64,000 nt of DNA from Apostichopus japonicus (lineage: Eukaryota; Echinodermata; Holothuroidea; Aspidochirotida; Stichopodidae): contig NC_092572.1 of assembly GCF_037975245.1 (NCBI RefSeq), positions 27,821,989-27,885,988 on the forward strand, read 5' to 3'. The notes under the pieces were generated by a model, which was given only the letters and a program-made list of their open reading frames with translations, made no database searches and was not told the origin of the DNA. This document shows positions 1 to 11,097 of the stretch, in pieces (the first letter of the stretch is position 1; each line of letters starts with the position of its first letter). Both the position numbers and the translations under genes were made by a program.

Positions 1-27
1 GGCCATGACAAATATATGGCCTACTTC

Positions 28-90
28 CTAACCCTAATTCCTAACCCCTAACCCTACTCGCTAGCCCTACTTCCTAACCCCTAATCTTAT
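28..90. repeat. Degenerate telomere-like CCCTAA tract
   Basis: Repeated CCTAACCCTAA / CCTAACCCCTAA words interrupted by CCTACTT variants cover about 60 bases at the extreme left of the window. The words match the metazoan telomere unit (TTAGGG)n read on the C-rich strand, but they are imperfect. An interstitial degenerate telomeric tract is the simplest reading; whether it continues to the left cannot be seen. Confidence 0.5.
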
Positions 91-1329
91 TTTGCCGATT
101 CGAAGTAAGCTTTGCCATTCATATGGTACGGATTCTAAAGTAAGGCCAAGGCGGGAATTACTCACAGAAACTCCTTTTGTGTTTCTATTTTGTTAAAAAT
201 ACAATAGGTCTAGCCTGGGGCAATATTATTCTATGCTAGTCCTACAGTGCTTTGTACAGTACTTAACCCAGGGCCCATGCTAGGCTATATGTTACAGACT
301 ACAGTACTTACACTAGGGGCTTGATGGCCTAGCCTGGTTTGGCCTAGCATAATAATTTAGTTAGGCCTAACACATTTGAAGCCTACTTCGGCCTAACACC
401 AGGTGTTAATATAATAAGAGAATAACATGTAGGCTAATAAAAAGGCAAGGTTTAAAAAAAACGTTTTAAGGGGAGAAAAGTGCTCCTCCCCTTTAAGAAA
501 TTTTGCCTTCAGAAGGGGGCTTAGATTCAAAATGGTTCTATCATTTTCATTTTCTCAAACTTGTACTGTATGTTTATGCACTAGAAATTACCATTTCTTG
601 TGAAGAACCCAGAAATCAACATGTTTTGAGAAATTAAGCAAACTATATTTGGAAATAAAGAAAATGTGAACAATTTTTCTTCTTATTATAAATGTTTTAA
701 CTGACCCCTTTGTTAATTTAAAATCAGTACATTTAAAGATGTACTGCATCTTCTGCCAACCATAAACCTAAAAAGTAGCGGATCCAGGGTTTGGAGGAAG
801 GGGAACCAGTCATGAAGGCAAATCCCTCACATGGGAGCATTGGAGAAAGGTGCGCCTATGACAGGGGGGGGGGGACTGGGGCAGAATATAAGCAGCTTTT
901 GTTTGCAATTTTGACGGCCTTAGAATCATAATCAATACAATTTATCAGCAAATGGCAGCAATAATTGCCAAAAATAATGACTTAAATATAATAATAAATA
1001 AATACCATATATTAAAGTGCTGTTATCATGAAATAAAACATGCTCAATAGCACTGTACAAAGAACCAAAACCTGGAATATAAAATTACCAAACATGGTGA
1101 ACATGCCTTCAAATTTTTGGAAAATACAGAGGCTGTGGCTGGTTGAACCCCCACATAAATCTGCACCCATTAAGAATGGGGGGTTGGTGCTGATGTTGGT
1201 TTTAAAGTCATATCCTAGACACTGTCGAAGCTGACAAACTTTGTCCTATCATTCATTGACTCCATTCATAGGGCAGTTTTTAGTAACACAAAAACATAAA
1301 GATTTTTTTCCCTTTTCTTTATAATTCAG
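91..1329. other. No gene recognised; intron or upstream sequence of the HECT-type gene
   Basis: AT-rich sequence with several copies of the word GGCCTAG/TAGGCC around 205-410 and a G-run near 866-875. No open frame with both coding character and splice sites was found. Because the first recognisable exon (from 1330) starts inside a codon, this stretch is most simply intron, with the gene start further left. Confidence 0.5.
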
Positions 1330-2389
1330 GGTCTTCAAAGAGGGGTAGACAATTTCGAGTGGAATGGAAGGGGACTCCTTTTCTTTTGAGAAGGTCCAAT
1401 CCAGACTACTTTCCATCACCTGCGGAATGTAGATTTTTGAAGGAGCAACACTTTGGTGAGAAGATCTTATTTTCTTATATGAACCAGGCTTTTGACTTTT
1501 ATTAAGTTAGAATCAAAAGATGGACATAGTTACTGAGTGAAATGAGTATTGTAATCGATGTATGGCACTGAATTACTAAACATCTTACAGTACATCGATC
1601 CATCTTTTGCCAGTCCTTATCGTGTTGAAATACTATCATACATAGAGTTATACTGTCCAAAAATGTATGATGGTGTGATGTACTTTGTCCGTGTATTACT
1701 AAAGAACTGGTCAAAATGCAAGTTCGGAAGCATGTTGATTATTTATTCATGGCACATGGCTCAAATTAGCCTCACTTAGCATTACTATATAATCTGCACT
1801 TCTCTTAATTACCCAATGTACGTAGCAGGCTAGTGCATTCTCAGTTACACCAGTTGTTTAAATCTTCAGTGTCCCTTTAATGTAACCACCATCCTGTGGT
1901 AGTCCTGCACGATACATACTTACCCAGATACTGTAGGGACCACGAGCAGTCATCATAGCATGAGTGCGTGTGTTTGAGACACTAGCTTGTATCAAACACT
2001 TAGCCGGCAAAATGGGAAATAATTATCTCAGCAAAATTTGCACTGTTTAATGACACAGTATCCCTTTCCCGCAGCTGTATATGAGAAATATATTAGCAAA
2101 CACGATAGACTGATACATTTACTGTATGTGCGTTGTGTCTTTTACTCTAGGCACCCCAGATACTCCATTTGAACCATTTAACCGCAACTGGAGTATCGAG
2201 ATGCTCAAGACAAAAATTTCAGAATTATACCCCGAGAAGTCTCTTGGGGTTATCGGCTTCAAATTTGGCAGGTGTGACAAAGGGAAGAAAATTCATCTAG
2301 TTGAGCCGGCAAATGTAAGGGAACTCGAGAAGGCAGTGGGGAGAGGGAAACTTGTAGTCATTCCTAACAATGACATTGGACTTACTTCG
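1330..2389 (+). CDS. Exons 1-2 visible of the HECT-type gene: N-terminal globular segment
   Basis: Exon 1330-1455 (acceptor ...TTCAG, donor GTGAGA) begins with two bases of a split codon and encodes SSKRGRQFRVEWKG..., ending in EQHFG. Exon 2151-2389 (acceptor CTCTAG, donor GTAAGT) joins in phase and encodes the segment containing NWSIEMLKTKISELYP, GFKFGRCDKGKKIHL and GRGKLVVIPNNDIGLTS. I know no Pfam name for it. The pattern (a K-I-x-x-LYP helix, an aromatic-x-RC strand, a final GRGKLVVIP strand) resembles a compact alpha/beta domain seen upstream of HECT in related invertebrate and fish proteins (family recollection, not checked). Confidence 0.75.
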
Positions 2390-5300
2390 GTAAGTGTAAG
2401 ACGTATTGGGCATTGAATGAACATATACATGTGCAAGTTTCAGTGTGATCAGTTGTTCTGTGTTTTCATTTTAGCTTAATCTTTCCTTAAATTTCTAGTA
2501 TGTCTATAATTAACTGGTAATATTAATATATGTCAATAGACTTAAAAGGGCCTTTGTTCGAATGCGTCCAGCAAGTGCAGAAATTTCAATTGGTAATACT
2601 TCAGTTGATGATATCATAACTTAATTTAAGGTACAGTATACATGAGTTTGTAGAAGATATCTTTGAGTTCTAGGTAAACAATACAATGAAATAATACAAT
2701 GACAGTATGCTACCGTAAGTGCACTCTTTCTAAGACTGTGTTATCATACTGTACTTTAAGTTTTAATTGAACATCCGGGAATTATCAACCACATTCTAGG
2801 ATTGATGGATACAATTCACTGTTAAAATTACTCAATGATTTATTTAGAAAATCATTCATTGCAATCACAATTTCCAAATTTTACTTTTTTCCTTTTTGTG
2901 TTAAAATGTTGCAATTCGTTCACCATAAGCCTTTGTGTTTACAGTACCTCATATTTTTTCATAATTTGTTTTTAGTAATTTTTATAAATGTTGTACAGTA
3001 CCTATTACATTGTTTCTTACAGATTGAAAGTAGCAATAGACTGGAAGAATCTGGAACTCCAACTGTCACCTTTACTACACAGGATGGACAAAGAAGATCA
3101 TCAGGTAAGCAAGTGATATCTTTTTTGGTTGCAACTATATGATTCACCTATCCATTGCAATTGACCTGAAGCTAGACTAGCAATACTGTCGCCAATATAA
3201 GTCATGTAACACTTCTATCGCCGTAGTTCACTAACCTAACCATGGCCTAAGAGTCAATGGTCATGATCTGCTTTAAAGAGTCACATAAGATCCAACCATA
3301 GACGTCAAGTGGTTCTCTGCCTTTGCAACATGATGCACAATATTGTTCCGGTTCTTTTAAGGATCAGGGATATTGCATTAGGCAGGGCATCATGAGGAGA
3401 CAAGAATATTGGACTCTGGATATAACGTTAAAGGGTACTGTAGATGCAGTCACCACAATTTACCTACAGTAGGTATATCCTTGTAACCTAATACATGTAC
3501 GCTATGTTTCTTTTCTATCATGTCACGTGACAATATTTTTGTTACTGGATCGCTAAATTCATGCAGGATAAATACCTTGGTTTACCTTAAAGATAAAAGT
3601 GACAATTCCACATTCAAGAAAAGATAAGATTTTCTTAGTAAATGCTTTTAATGGTTTTCTGTTTACACATCCGAAAGAATGGAGTCAATTTGATGTCCTG
3701 AAGTGTTGTAAAATACCGCTTAAACTTGTCATTTTCTTGTTAAAAAAATGAGCATTTTGCGAAAAGCAGTATGGTGATCATGTGGTCTAAATCAACCTGT
3801 GACGAGACAGAGGGTTTGATGGACAGCTTATGTCCGTTTATGACCAGGGTTGAAGGTTATGTGTTGCTGCCGTGCCACACCATGTGCGTGTATGTAGTCT
3901 AAAGGTGCCTGCAACTAAAATACAGGGCCCAAATGTTGATTTAGTCATGTGAAAAGAGGCAAGGCAAAAAGAGCTGGATAAAATTCAAGTAGGGTATTTT
4001 TAGAAACCGTAGCAATGATAGTTATTGTACATTGTACCGGGCCCTGAAGGGGGGGGGGGCAACCAAATGGTATCAATCATGAGAAAAGAGACAAGGATAA
4101 TTCTTTTTGCGGTACACCTACAGTATTAGACATTTGGTATCCCAAAATACTAATTGCAGCAACTTTATATTGTACCGAGCCTGTGTAGGCAGCAATCAAA
4201 GAAAGGCCCTTCGGCCCACACATAATTCATTTATGTGAAAATGAGCAGGATAAATCTTTTAGTTGCATTGGACTCCTTGGACATTGGGGTATCCAAAAAT
4301 ACCAATTACAACAACTTTATGATGTAACAGGACCCATGCAGACAGCAGCCAGAAAGGGCCTGTGGCCCACACATGATATTTAATCATGTGAAAAGAGAGC
4401 AGGATGATTTTTTATTGGTGCTGGACCCTATTTTTTTTGGGTATACCCAAAAACCTATGACTGCAAATTTATCCTCTACCATGGCCCAGACAACCCCCCC
4501 TTCCCCCAAAAAGGCCCATACATTATTTAACCATTTGCAAAGACCCAAGGATAATTCTTGTAGTTGCATTGGACCCTTTACCCATTGGAGAAAACCAAAA
4601 ATTGCCCATCTACAACTTTTATCTGTACCGTGACTCAGGCAACAGCCATAAAGGGCCCATGTCCCACATATGATTTGATTATGTTAACAGAGAGCAGGAT
4701 AAGTCTTTTAGGGGTGTTGGCCTCATTAGTCATTGCCGTATTCAAAAATACCAACGACATCATTTTTTCCTGTAACAGGGCCCATGCAGCAACCTTAAAG
4801 GCCCAATTGCCCACACAGGAATTAATCATGTTAAAATAGACAAAGGGCCCGAAATTCTTATTGTTAGAAAAATTATTCTGATTTACCAATAATTCAACAG
4901 AAAATTCACCTCATTTTCGATTTTAACACATTCATGAAGGATCAGTTTATTATCACTCCTGTTTTATGAGCAACATTTATCGTTGCTTATATGGTTAAGA
5001 TTTTTGCTTGCTTGCTGCAACTCCATGGAGTTGCCGCCAGTGAACAAAATGCAATCTCTTGCTGAGAGGAAATCTTTGTAGAAACCATTGCAAAATTCTT
5101 TACATTAATTATCTGTTTATGTCATTTATTCTAGTGCTATTCAATGTCATTGCATTGTTTGCAAATTCTTAAATTCATATAACTTATGGAGGCGCAAAAT
5201 CAGTATTTTAGTCTCAATTTGTTTATACCTTTCCTGATGTCCTATTTGAAAAATTCAAAAAGTATGTTATTTGGTAGCATGTAAACTACAGTGGATGTAA

Positions 5301-8300
5301 GAATTGGAATTTTTTTTTCTGTCTCTATTTTTCTACTTTAAATATAGAATGTTTAACGTTCTGAAAGTCATGAAAAGTACCGTACTTGAAAAGGAAATTC
5401 AAGGAGCTTTGTTAGATTTAGCTGGTGTTTCAGAATACTGTTGGGAGACTTGTATACCCTTTGAGCTTGTAAAATACTAGTTATGTCTTATCTTCATTCC
5501 CTTTCTACTTGACATCAAAAGCACTCATGACAGCCTCAACATCAACATCACCTGCTAGAGTAACAACACCAACAGTACCTGCCACAGCTTTAGAACCAAA
5601 TACCCCTACTTCAACAGCCACAGATACCGCTACCTCGCAGCCAGCTGGACCATCAACGATGGTGTTAGGTAGGTCTTAAATTTATTTAGAAGACACGGGG
5701 GGACTAAGGTACAAGTATGTAAACATTTTACTTGCTAAAGTATAGTTATCTTAAAATTGAACAAGGAAATGATGAATGTTTGTCATATATTATTTGAAAG
5801 TTTCCCTGGGTTAGACAGCAGTCAACCACACTATCCCACCCCACCCTCTCCCAAATGGTATTAATATACTGTACCTATGTGGGATTGTGGGCATCACCCA
5901 GCATCAAGTCTGAATATTTTCACAACTGCAAATTTGGGTGGTTGACATATACCCACTGATAGTGTTTTGGTTATATATTGTAATGTAACTGTCATTATGC
6001 CATGAGGGGAGAGCCACATCAGTTACTATTATTTGGTAAACAAGTAAGTTTAACAATCCTAATGAAAGTTTGTTTGGTGTGTTGATGTCTGGTGCAATTA
6101 GCAGAATCCTTTTGATTTTGTGGATATGATAAGTGGATAGGGCAGAATTAGTTATTATGTGATGTCAGTTACTCTGCAACAACATCTGATTTTAGTCACC
6201 TTCACTACAAAGTCATTGGAAGTAAGCGTTCAAGTAAATGAAGGATGTGGAATGTCCCAGTTATTTTAAAATTAAATGACAGATATATTGGTAAGACACA
6301 GTGCACAGTGAATTGCGGGTAACCCCAAAATTGAAATAACCGCATATTATAAATACAGCAGGTGTCATTGAGAACTGTCTCTATAAACAATAGGAATCAT
6401 CTGTTCTTTCGGATACTGTTAGTCATTTTCTGTATTTAACAAAGAATTGAAGTGCTAATTGAGCAAAGACCTACTGCATTAACTAAGTTGGTATAATCTA
6501 TAAAAAAAATATTGACAGTTTAAGCTGTTTATAAAAAATACCTTGTAATGACTTTTTTGTGTCGGTTCACCCTAAATTATTGTATGTAAAGTCTGTATAG
6601 TATATATTTGAACAGTGTTGGACAAAGTATGTGGTCTAGCACCGTGTTGTTTGTTTGAGTTCTTGATTTAAGTATGCCTTTTTTTCTCTTGAAAAATTAT
6701 GTAACAGACAAAGTTGCAGTACATGTAGACTCAATCAATACTGGACTTAGTAATCCAACTTTCGTAAATCACTTCATTTCTTAGTAACATACTGCTTGGT
6801 GAATGCATTATATAGAAATAGTTTCCAGTTCATCAAATTGTCTCTACTTATTTCTTAGATGCCGCTGCTGACGATGAGTTACCAGATTTTGACTTGCAGT
6901 TTAATGTCATGTATGGTAAATATATTCATCCCTCATTTTCAAAATCTGCATCATTATCACATAATCAACTTCTACCTCATTATTTGTACACATATAAATG
7001 GTAACAAAGAACAGATGTGTATGCACAAATATATTGAGAAGGATACTATTACAGTTCTCATACTTGGTATGTAGATACCGCATTTTCATAAGAAAAACTC
7101 CCTTGACTTTGATGGCAGTTTAAGGTTATCTAAGGTCACCAGTGGTCAAACTTTCAAAACCTTGTGAACACATTATCTCAAGATACAGTAAGAAGCATGG
7201 ATACTTTTCATATGTAGCATGTGGTTGTGTTGCATTAAGTAGGAGAACCCCATCATTTCTTTGTGAAGGCCAAAGGTCATCTCAGGTCATCAGAGGTCAG
7301 ACTGTTAAAAAATCTGCCAAAAATATTTTGCCCTACAATTACCTTACTGAAATGTAACCCAATGCCTCTCTTGCATTCTGGTTGTTCCTCAAAGAAGGTT
7401 TAACTTTAAAATTAGTATTTATATTGCCCTTTCTAGGTGAGTAGATGACTCATGATGTTTTTCATGGAGGTAGGGATGCACTGGATATCTGGTCCGGCTG
7501 GACTATGTGACCAGACAGTAAACAATATCCATGTCTGTGTCCGGCTAGATCTTTCATGAAATACGATCGAATCTTTCACAGATTCTGGGCAGAATTAATT
7601 CTTAGAAGGTGGTGGTACTGTAGTTTCATAAATACATGTATCATCTTTCCCCATTGTTTTTTTTTTTAAATGTGTATTACATAATAAGAGATTGTCCAAG
7701 GTATGGTAGGTTAGGTGTTCATTTCACTTTTAATGTAAGTTGATTGTGGTTTCTTAAAATTTAGACAAGTTAAAAATTATTCACATCTAAAATTACCAGA
7801 ACTGACAGTGAAGGCAATTTCAAAGTTAGTCTATCCCCAGTTATCACACACAGAAAAGTATTAAAATGTTGTTGTTGATTAATCATTTGAATGGATGAAC
7901 AGCCACATTGATGTCACTGGAAACAACCATTCAGAACATGTTTCCATTAAAATACTCAAGCAAAGTAATTTATTTTGCTGTTGTTCAAAAGCCTCAAATA
8001 TGTGATTTTGAAGATTTTTACATCTTTTCACCATGAAATTTGACATTTTGCTTTGGAACCAAGTAATGTTCTGGATTTTTCCAGACCCTACATACAGTTA
8101 TCACACCAAAAAGCTTCATCAATTTTCCAGTGCCTCATTTTGTGTGATTCTTTTTGGAGATAAAGCTGAGGTACAACAAATTTTATAATATGAATATCCA
8201 CCAAAGTAAGCTGGGAGCAAAATGCATGCACTGACAGGGTGTCCACACAGTAGGGAAAAAAGGTAAAGTCTGGAATTTTTGTACGATCTTGAAAGTCCAT

Positions 8301-11097
8301 GAATTGTGTAATATAGGTCTGGAAAAAATGCCATATGGTCTTGAAAATTAAAAACTTACACTTAAGGTACTTGAGATCATGTTGGTATGTGTGTCCAGTG
8401 TCCACAGTGTCTAAATGCATTAAATCAAGTTTGCAGTTTTATTTCTTCCCAACATAAAGCTTTCTTATTCAGTCTTAAAAATGGCCATTCTGGTCTTGAT
8501 AAAGTCTTGAATTTCAGTATCTCGAAAGTGTGGTATCCCTGTAAAGAACTTTACTGCTAGGATTTTACCATACATAATGAGCATTTTTTAAATTTTATTT
8601 TAAGATCCATTTGATACAGATCCTCCTCCTAAAAGTGGAACAAATGAGATGGAACAGGACGTAAAGCAAGGTACAGACAGATTAAAAGTTTTTCACTGAG
8701 TTTGGCTTTTGATTACAGTGGCAAGATTTGGTATCATAACAATCTGTATCTGAGTACAGGCCGAAGTATGTAGGTATTTGAGAAGATTATGGAGAGGTTT
8801 TTCTATGTGTTGTGTACAAATAGACTGCTGTTCTTGTGTCAAAGGTCATGATAGGTCAAGGCAGGTTAGAATGCAATTCACAATAAATTGTCTCAGTCTA
8901 TTGAAAAAGAAGCTATAATCAAGTATGTATTTTATAAACATACTTGAGCCATTTGATCTGGGTGTATCATATATGTACTTTTACAACAAGATTAGTTAAA
9001 GTATGCAATTCCAAAGATATTTTTCTGATGGATCTGCTACTGAGGCCAGCTACTACTAGAATCTTCGGTGTACCCCAGTATATTGACCTTACATATGAAC
9101 TGTATGGAACAGAGAACTACTGCTGTTCACAAAATAGATGCAGTACCAAGTGATGAACTGTGGATGGCCTAAAAATAACATGAAAAGAGGATTTAACATC
9201 TGACTTCATAGCTCCGTTGGCAAAGCAAGCATAGAAAGTGGGAGGTCCCGAGTTTGAAATATATTAGAGTCATTTTACTTTCACCACTTCCATACTTTTG
9301 GTGTTATGTACAGTATATATAGCATTACATATACTAACAATAATCACAGTGTAGCAGTGTAACTCCTAAAGTCTGTTGCACACCTCATTGACATTGACAT
9401 CATTTATTTCCATCATCAATTAAATACAATAATGTTGAGCGTAACATTTTTAAGCTCACAGAAAGCACAATACAATATAGAGACAACATTCAAGATTAAA
9501 TGGAAATGGAGAAAAAAGAAGCAAAATGCTTATAAATACTTTCCCCAAACCTAAAGTAACACATCTCAATTCAACAGTCACATGCATGATAGCAGTGTGC
9601 ATGTCTTCACTATGGAGACCACCTCAGTGAAGCCTGTATTAAGTGACATTATAAATGCCATAAAATATGTTGATTCTGCTCGTCTGACAGATTGCCATTT
9701 TACTGTGGTTTTAGCAATGAGCAGTGTTTTGTATATTATCCAGTCAGGATACTTGAATGTACTGTATGTATGTTACTTTTCAAATGAGGAAAAACTATGG
9801 AAGAAAAGCATGTAAGTAGCTCAGAAAGTCAACTACATGCATAGAAGTCAGTTACAGGTTTGGCAGCAGCCAGTCACATTCGTATGATCATTGGATTTGA
9901 CAGAAAACTAGGTCAGGATAAGAAAATCATGAATCTGAAGGTTATATTGAGTTTACATCTTGTCGAATATGGGCTGGCTCATTTTTCAGTGAGTTACATT
10001 GACTGATTTGCATTGTAATTTATCTATGGTTTTTTGTAATCTTTGCAGCTTTCTTAGAGTTGAACATGAGTCTGTCTGGAGAAGTGGAGGTCACAATTAA
10101 GCGTGAAGAGGTGGTTGACTGTCTCTTTAACATTCACACTAATCCTGAGATTTGTAAACAAAAGATGAAAGTTTGCTTCGAAGGGGAGTCTGGAGATGAT
10201 TTTGGTGGCCTTACAAAGGAGGCTCTCACCCTTTTCTGGAACAACGTAACAAAGGAATTCTTCACTGGTGAACATATCACTGTACCTGGCCTGCCACTTC
10301 ACCGCCTTCGCAAAGAGGAGTGGAAGTTCCGATCGCTTGGCAGGATTTTGACTCATACTGTTGCATTAACAGGTGCATTACCCTGTCGACTTTCCCAGTC
10401 AGGAATTATTGCTATGGTGTTTGACAGTGGTGTAAATCCAGAGTATCTCTGGAAGGACTGCCTCATGTTTGTTTCACCTGCAGAAAATGTTTTAATTTAC
10501 AAGGCTTTAAATGACTTTGCCTCACTGACACCTACCTTGTTGGATCGCCTTACTACATTTTTCAGTGTAAATGGCTTACTTGAAGTGCCAAAAAGAGATG
10601 AAATAAGAGACCAACTTTTGGCAATTGCAACAGAGAAGCTGGTGAAGTCTCCAAGCCGTTTCTACGCTCTGATGAGGGAAGGCATTCCAGAAGCACACCT
10701 CGGTCTGTTCTGGCGTCATCTTTCTCTGGAACACGTGTCGTACATAATGGACTCACAGAGACCTACTCCATCAAGAGTTGTAGAAGCTCTTCGTACCGCT
10801 GATGACTTGAGACCTCAAGAAGAGTGTGTATTATATTTCTTAACGGAGTATATACGATCACATGACACTGATGATCTTCTTAACTTTTTACTGTTTGCAA
10901 CTGCATCAATCCACCTGCCAGAAGGAGGAATAACAGTGTCTTTTGTTGCCACCTCAGGACTGCTGCGCAGGCCAGTGGCACATACTTGCTCCAACACACT
11001 GGAAATCAGCACAGCATACAACAGCAGCCAAGAATTTAAACGGGAAATGAATTTGTATTTAAGAGATAAGTATTCCTACCAATTCACACTTCCATAA
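1330..11097 (+). CDS. HECT-domain E3 ubiquitin ligase-like protein (5' partial, 7 exons)
   Basis: Coding exons are 1330-1455, 2151-2389, 3023-3104, 5522-5668, 6859-6915, 8605-8670 and 10049-11097. All have AG/GT borders, phases agree throughout, and together they give 587 codons plus a stop at 11095-11097. The first two exons encode a charged globular segment (...FGTPDTPFEPFNRNW..., ...ELYPEKSLG..., ...GRGKLVVIPNNDIG...). Exons 3-6 encode a Ser/Thr/Pro-rich and acidic linker, and the last exon encodes a whole HECT domain. HECT proteins accept ubiquitin from an E2 on a C-terminal cysteine and pass it to substrate; here the Cys is in AHTCSNTLEIS. Layout resembles the G2E3-like HECT proteins expanded in fish and marine invertebrates, but without a visible PHD/RING part. 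Substrate is unknown. The gene converges on the integrase-type gene at 14.2-18.9 kb. The start codon lies left of 1330. Confidence 0.85.
3023..8670 (+). CDS. Exons 3-6 of the HECT-type gene: low-complexity linker
   Basis: Four short exons: 3023-3104 (IESSNRLEESGTPTVTF...), 5522-5668 (Thr/Ser/Pro/Ala-rich, e.g. TSTSPARVTTPTVPATA), 6859-6915 (DAAADDELPDFDLQFNVMYG) and 8605-8670 (DPFDTDPPPKSGTNEMEQ). Junctions after 3104 are all phase 1, so exons 4, 5 and 6 are symmetric and could be skipped without shifting frame. Such phase-1 cassette exons suggest alternative splicing that changes linker length. The segment looks disordered and acidic; no catalytic role is expected. Confidence 0.65.
3925..4860 (+). 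repeat. Tandem array, ~130-155-bp diverged units, about 7 copies
   Basis: A recurring word close to AATCATGTGAAAAGAGAGCA appears near 3945, 4075, 4230, 4382, 4529, 4677 and 4826. It is followed each time by GGATAA-TCTTTTTGTTGCAT..., a TTGGACCC-like segment, CAACTTTAT..TGTACC and GGCCCACACAT. The array lies in intron 3 of the HECT-type gene. Small open frames inside it (e.g. 4373-4633) follow the repeats and are not genes. Confidence 0.7.
7090..7350 (-). repeat. Dispersed TGACCT-family repeat (reverse orientation)
   Basis: Contains AAGGTCACCAGTGGTCA, CCAAAGGTCATC and CAGGTCATCAGAGGTCAG, the reverse complement of the TGACCT-rich dispersed repeat found repeatedly in this window (for example 13.6, 33.5, 47.5 and 61-62.6 kb). 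It lies in an intron of the HECT-type gene. Confidence 0.5.
7466..7570 (+). mobile_element. Possible hAT-type transposon terminus (fragment)
   Basis: The sequence TAGGGATGCACTGGATATCT at the left edge resembles hAT-superfamily terminal inverted repeats (CAGGGATGCACCGGATATCC-like), followed by TCCGGCTGGACT and a GACCAGACAG word. A related end in opposite orientation is at 16681-16731. No matching second end was found nearby, so this is at best a solo end or a decayed non-autonomous copy. Confidence 0.3.
9205..9320 (+). mobile_element. tRNA-derived SINE-like copy
   Basis: TAGCTCCGTTGGCAAAGCA matches a pol III A box with D-arm spacing, and GGTCCCGAGTTTGAAAT about 33 bases on is B-box-like (expected GGTTCGANTCC). 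A TTTACTTTCACCACTTCC segment follows. It is too diverged for a functional tRNA; a SINE head in the intron before the HECT exon is the best reading. Confidence 0.4.
10049..11097 (+). CDS. Terminal exon: complete HECT catalytic domain
   Basis: One 1049-base exon (acceptor ...CTTTGCAG) encodes ~348 residues. The N-lobe signature is EGESGDDFGGLTKEALTLFW, matching the HECT E-x-G-x-D-x-GG-x-T/S-x-E pattern. The C-lobe ends LLRRPVAHTCSNTLEIS..., with the thioester Cys after T in the usual H-T-C-x-N setting. The tail after the Cys is about 30 residues, as in active HECTs, though it ends ...YSYQFTLP rather than in the common LLxAI-x-x-x-x-G-F. The domain looks intact. Codon use and lack of stops argue against a pseudogene. 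Confidence 0.9.
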
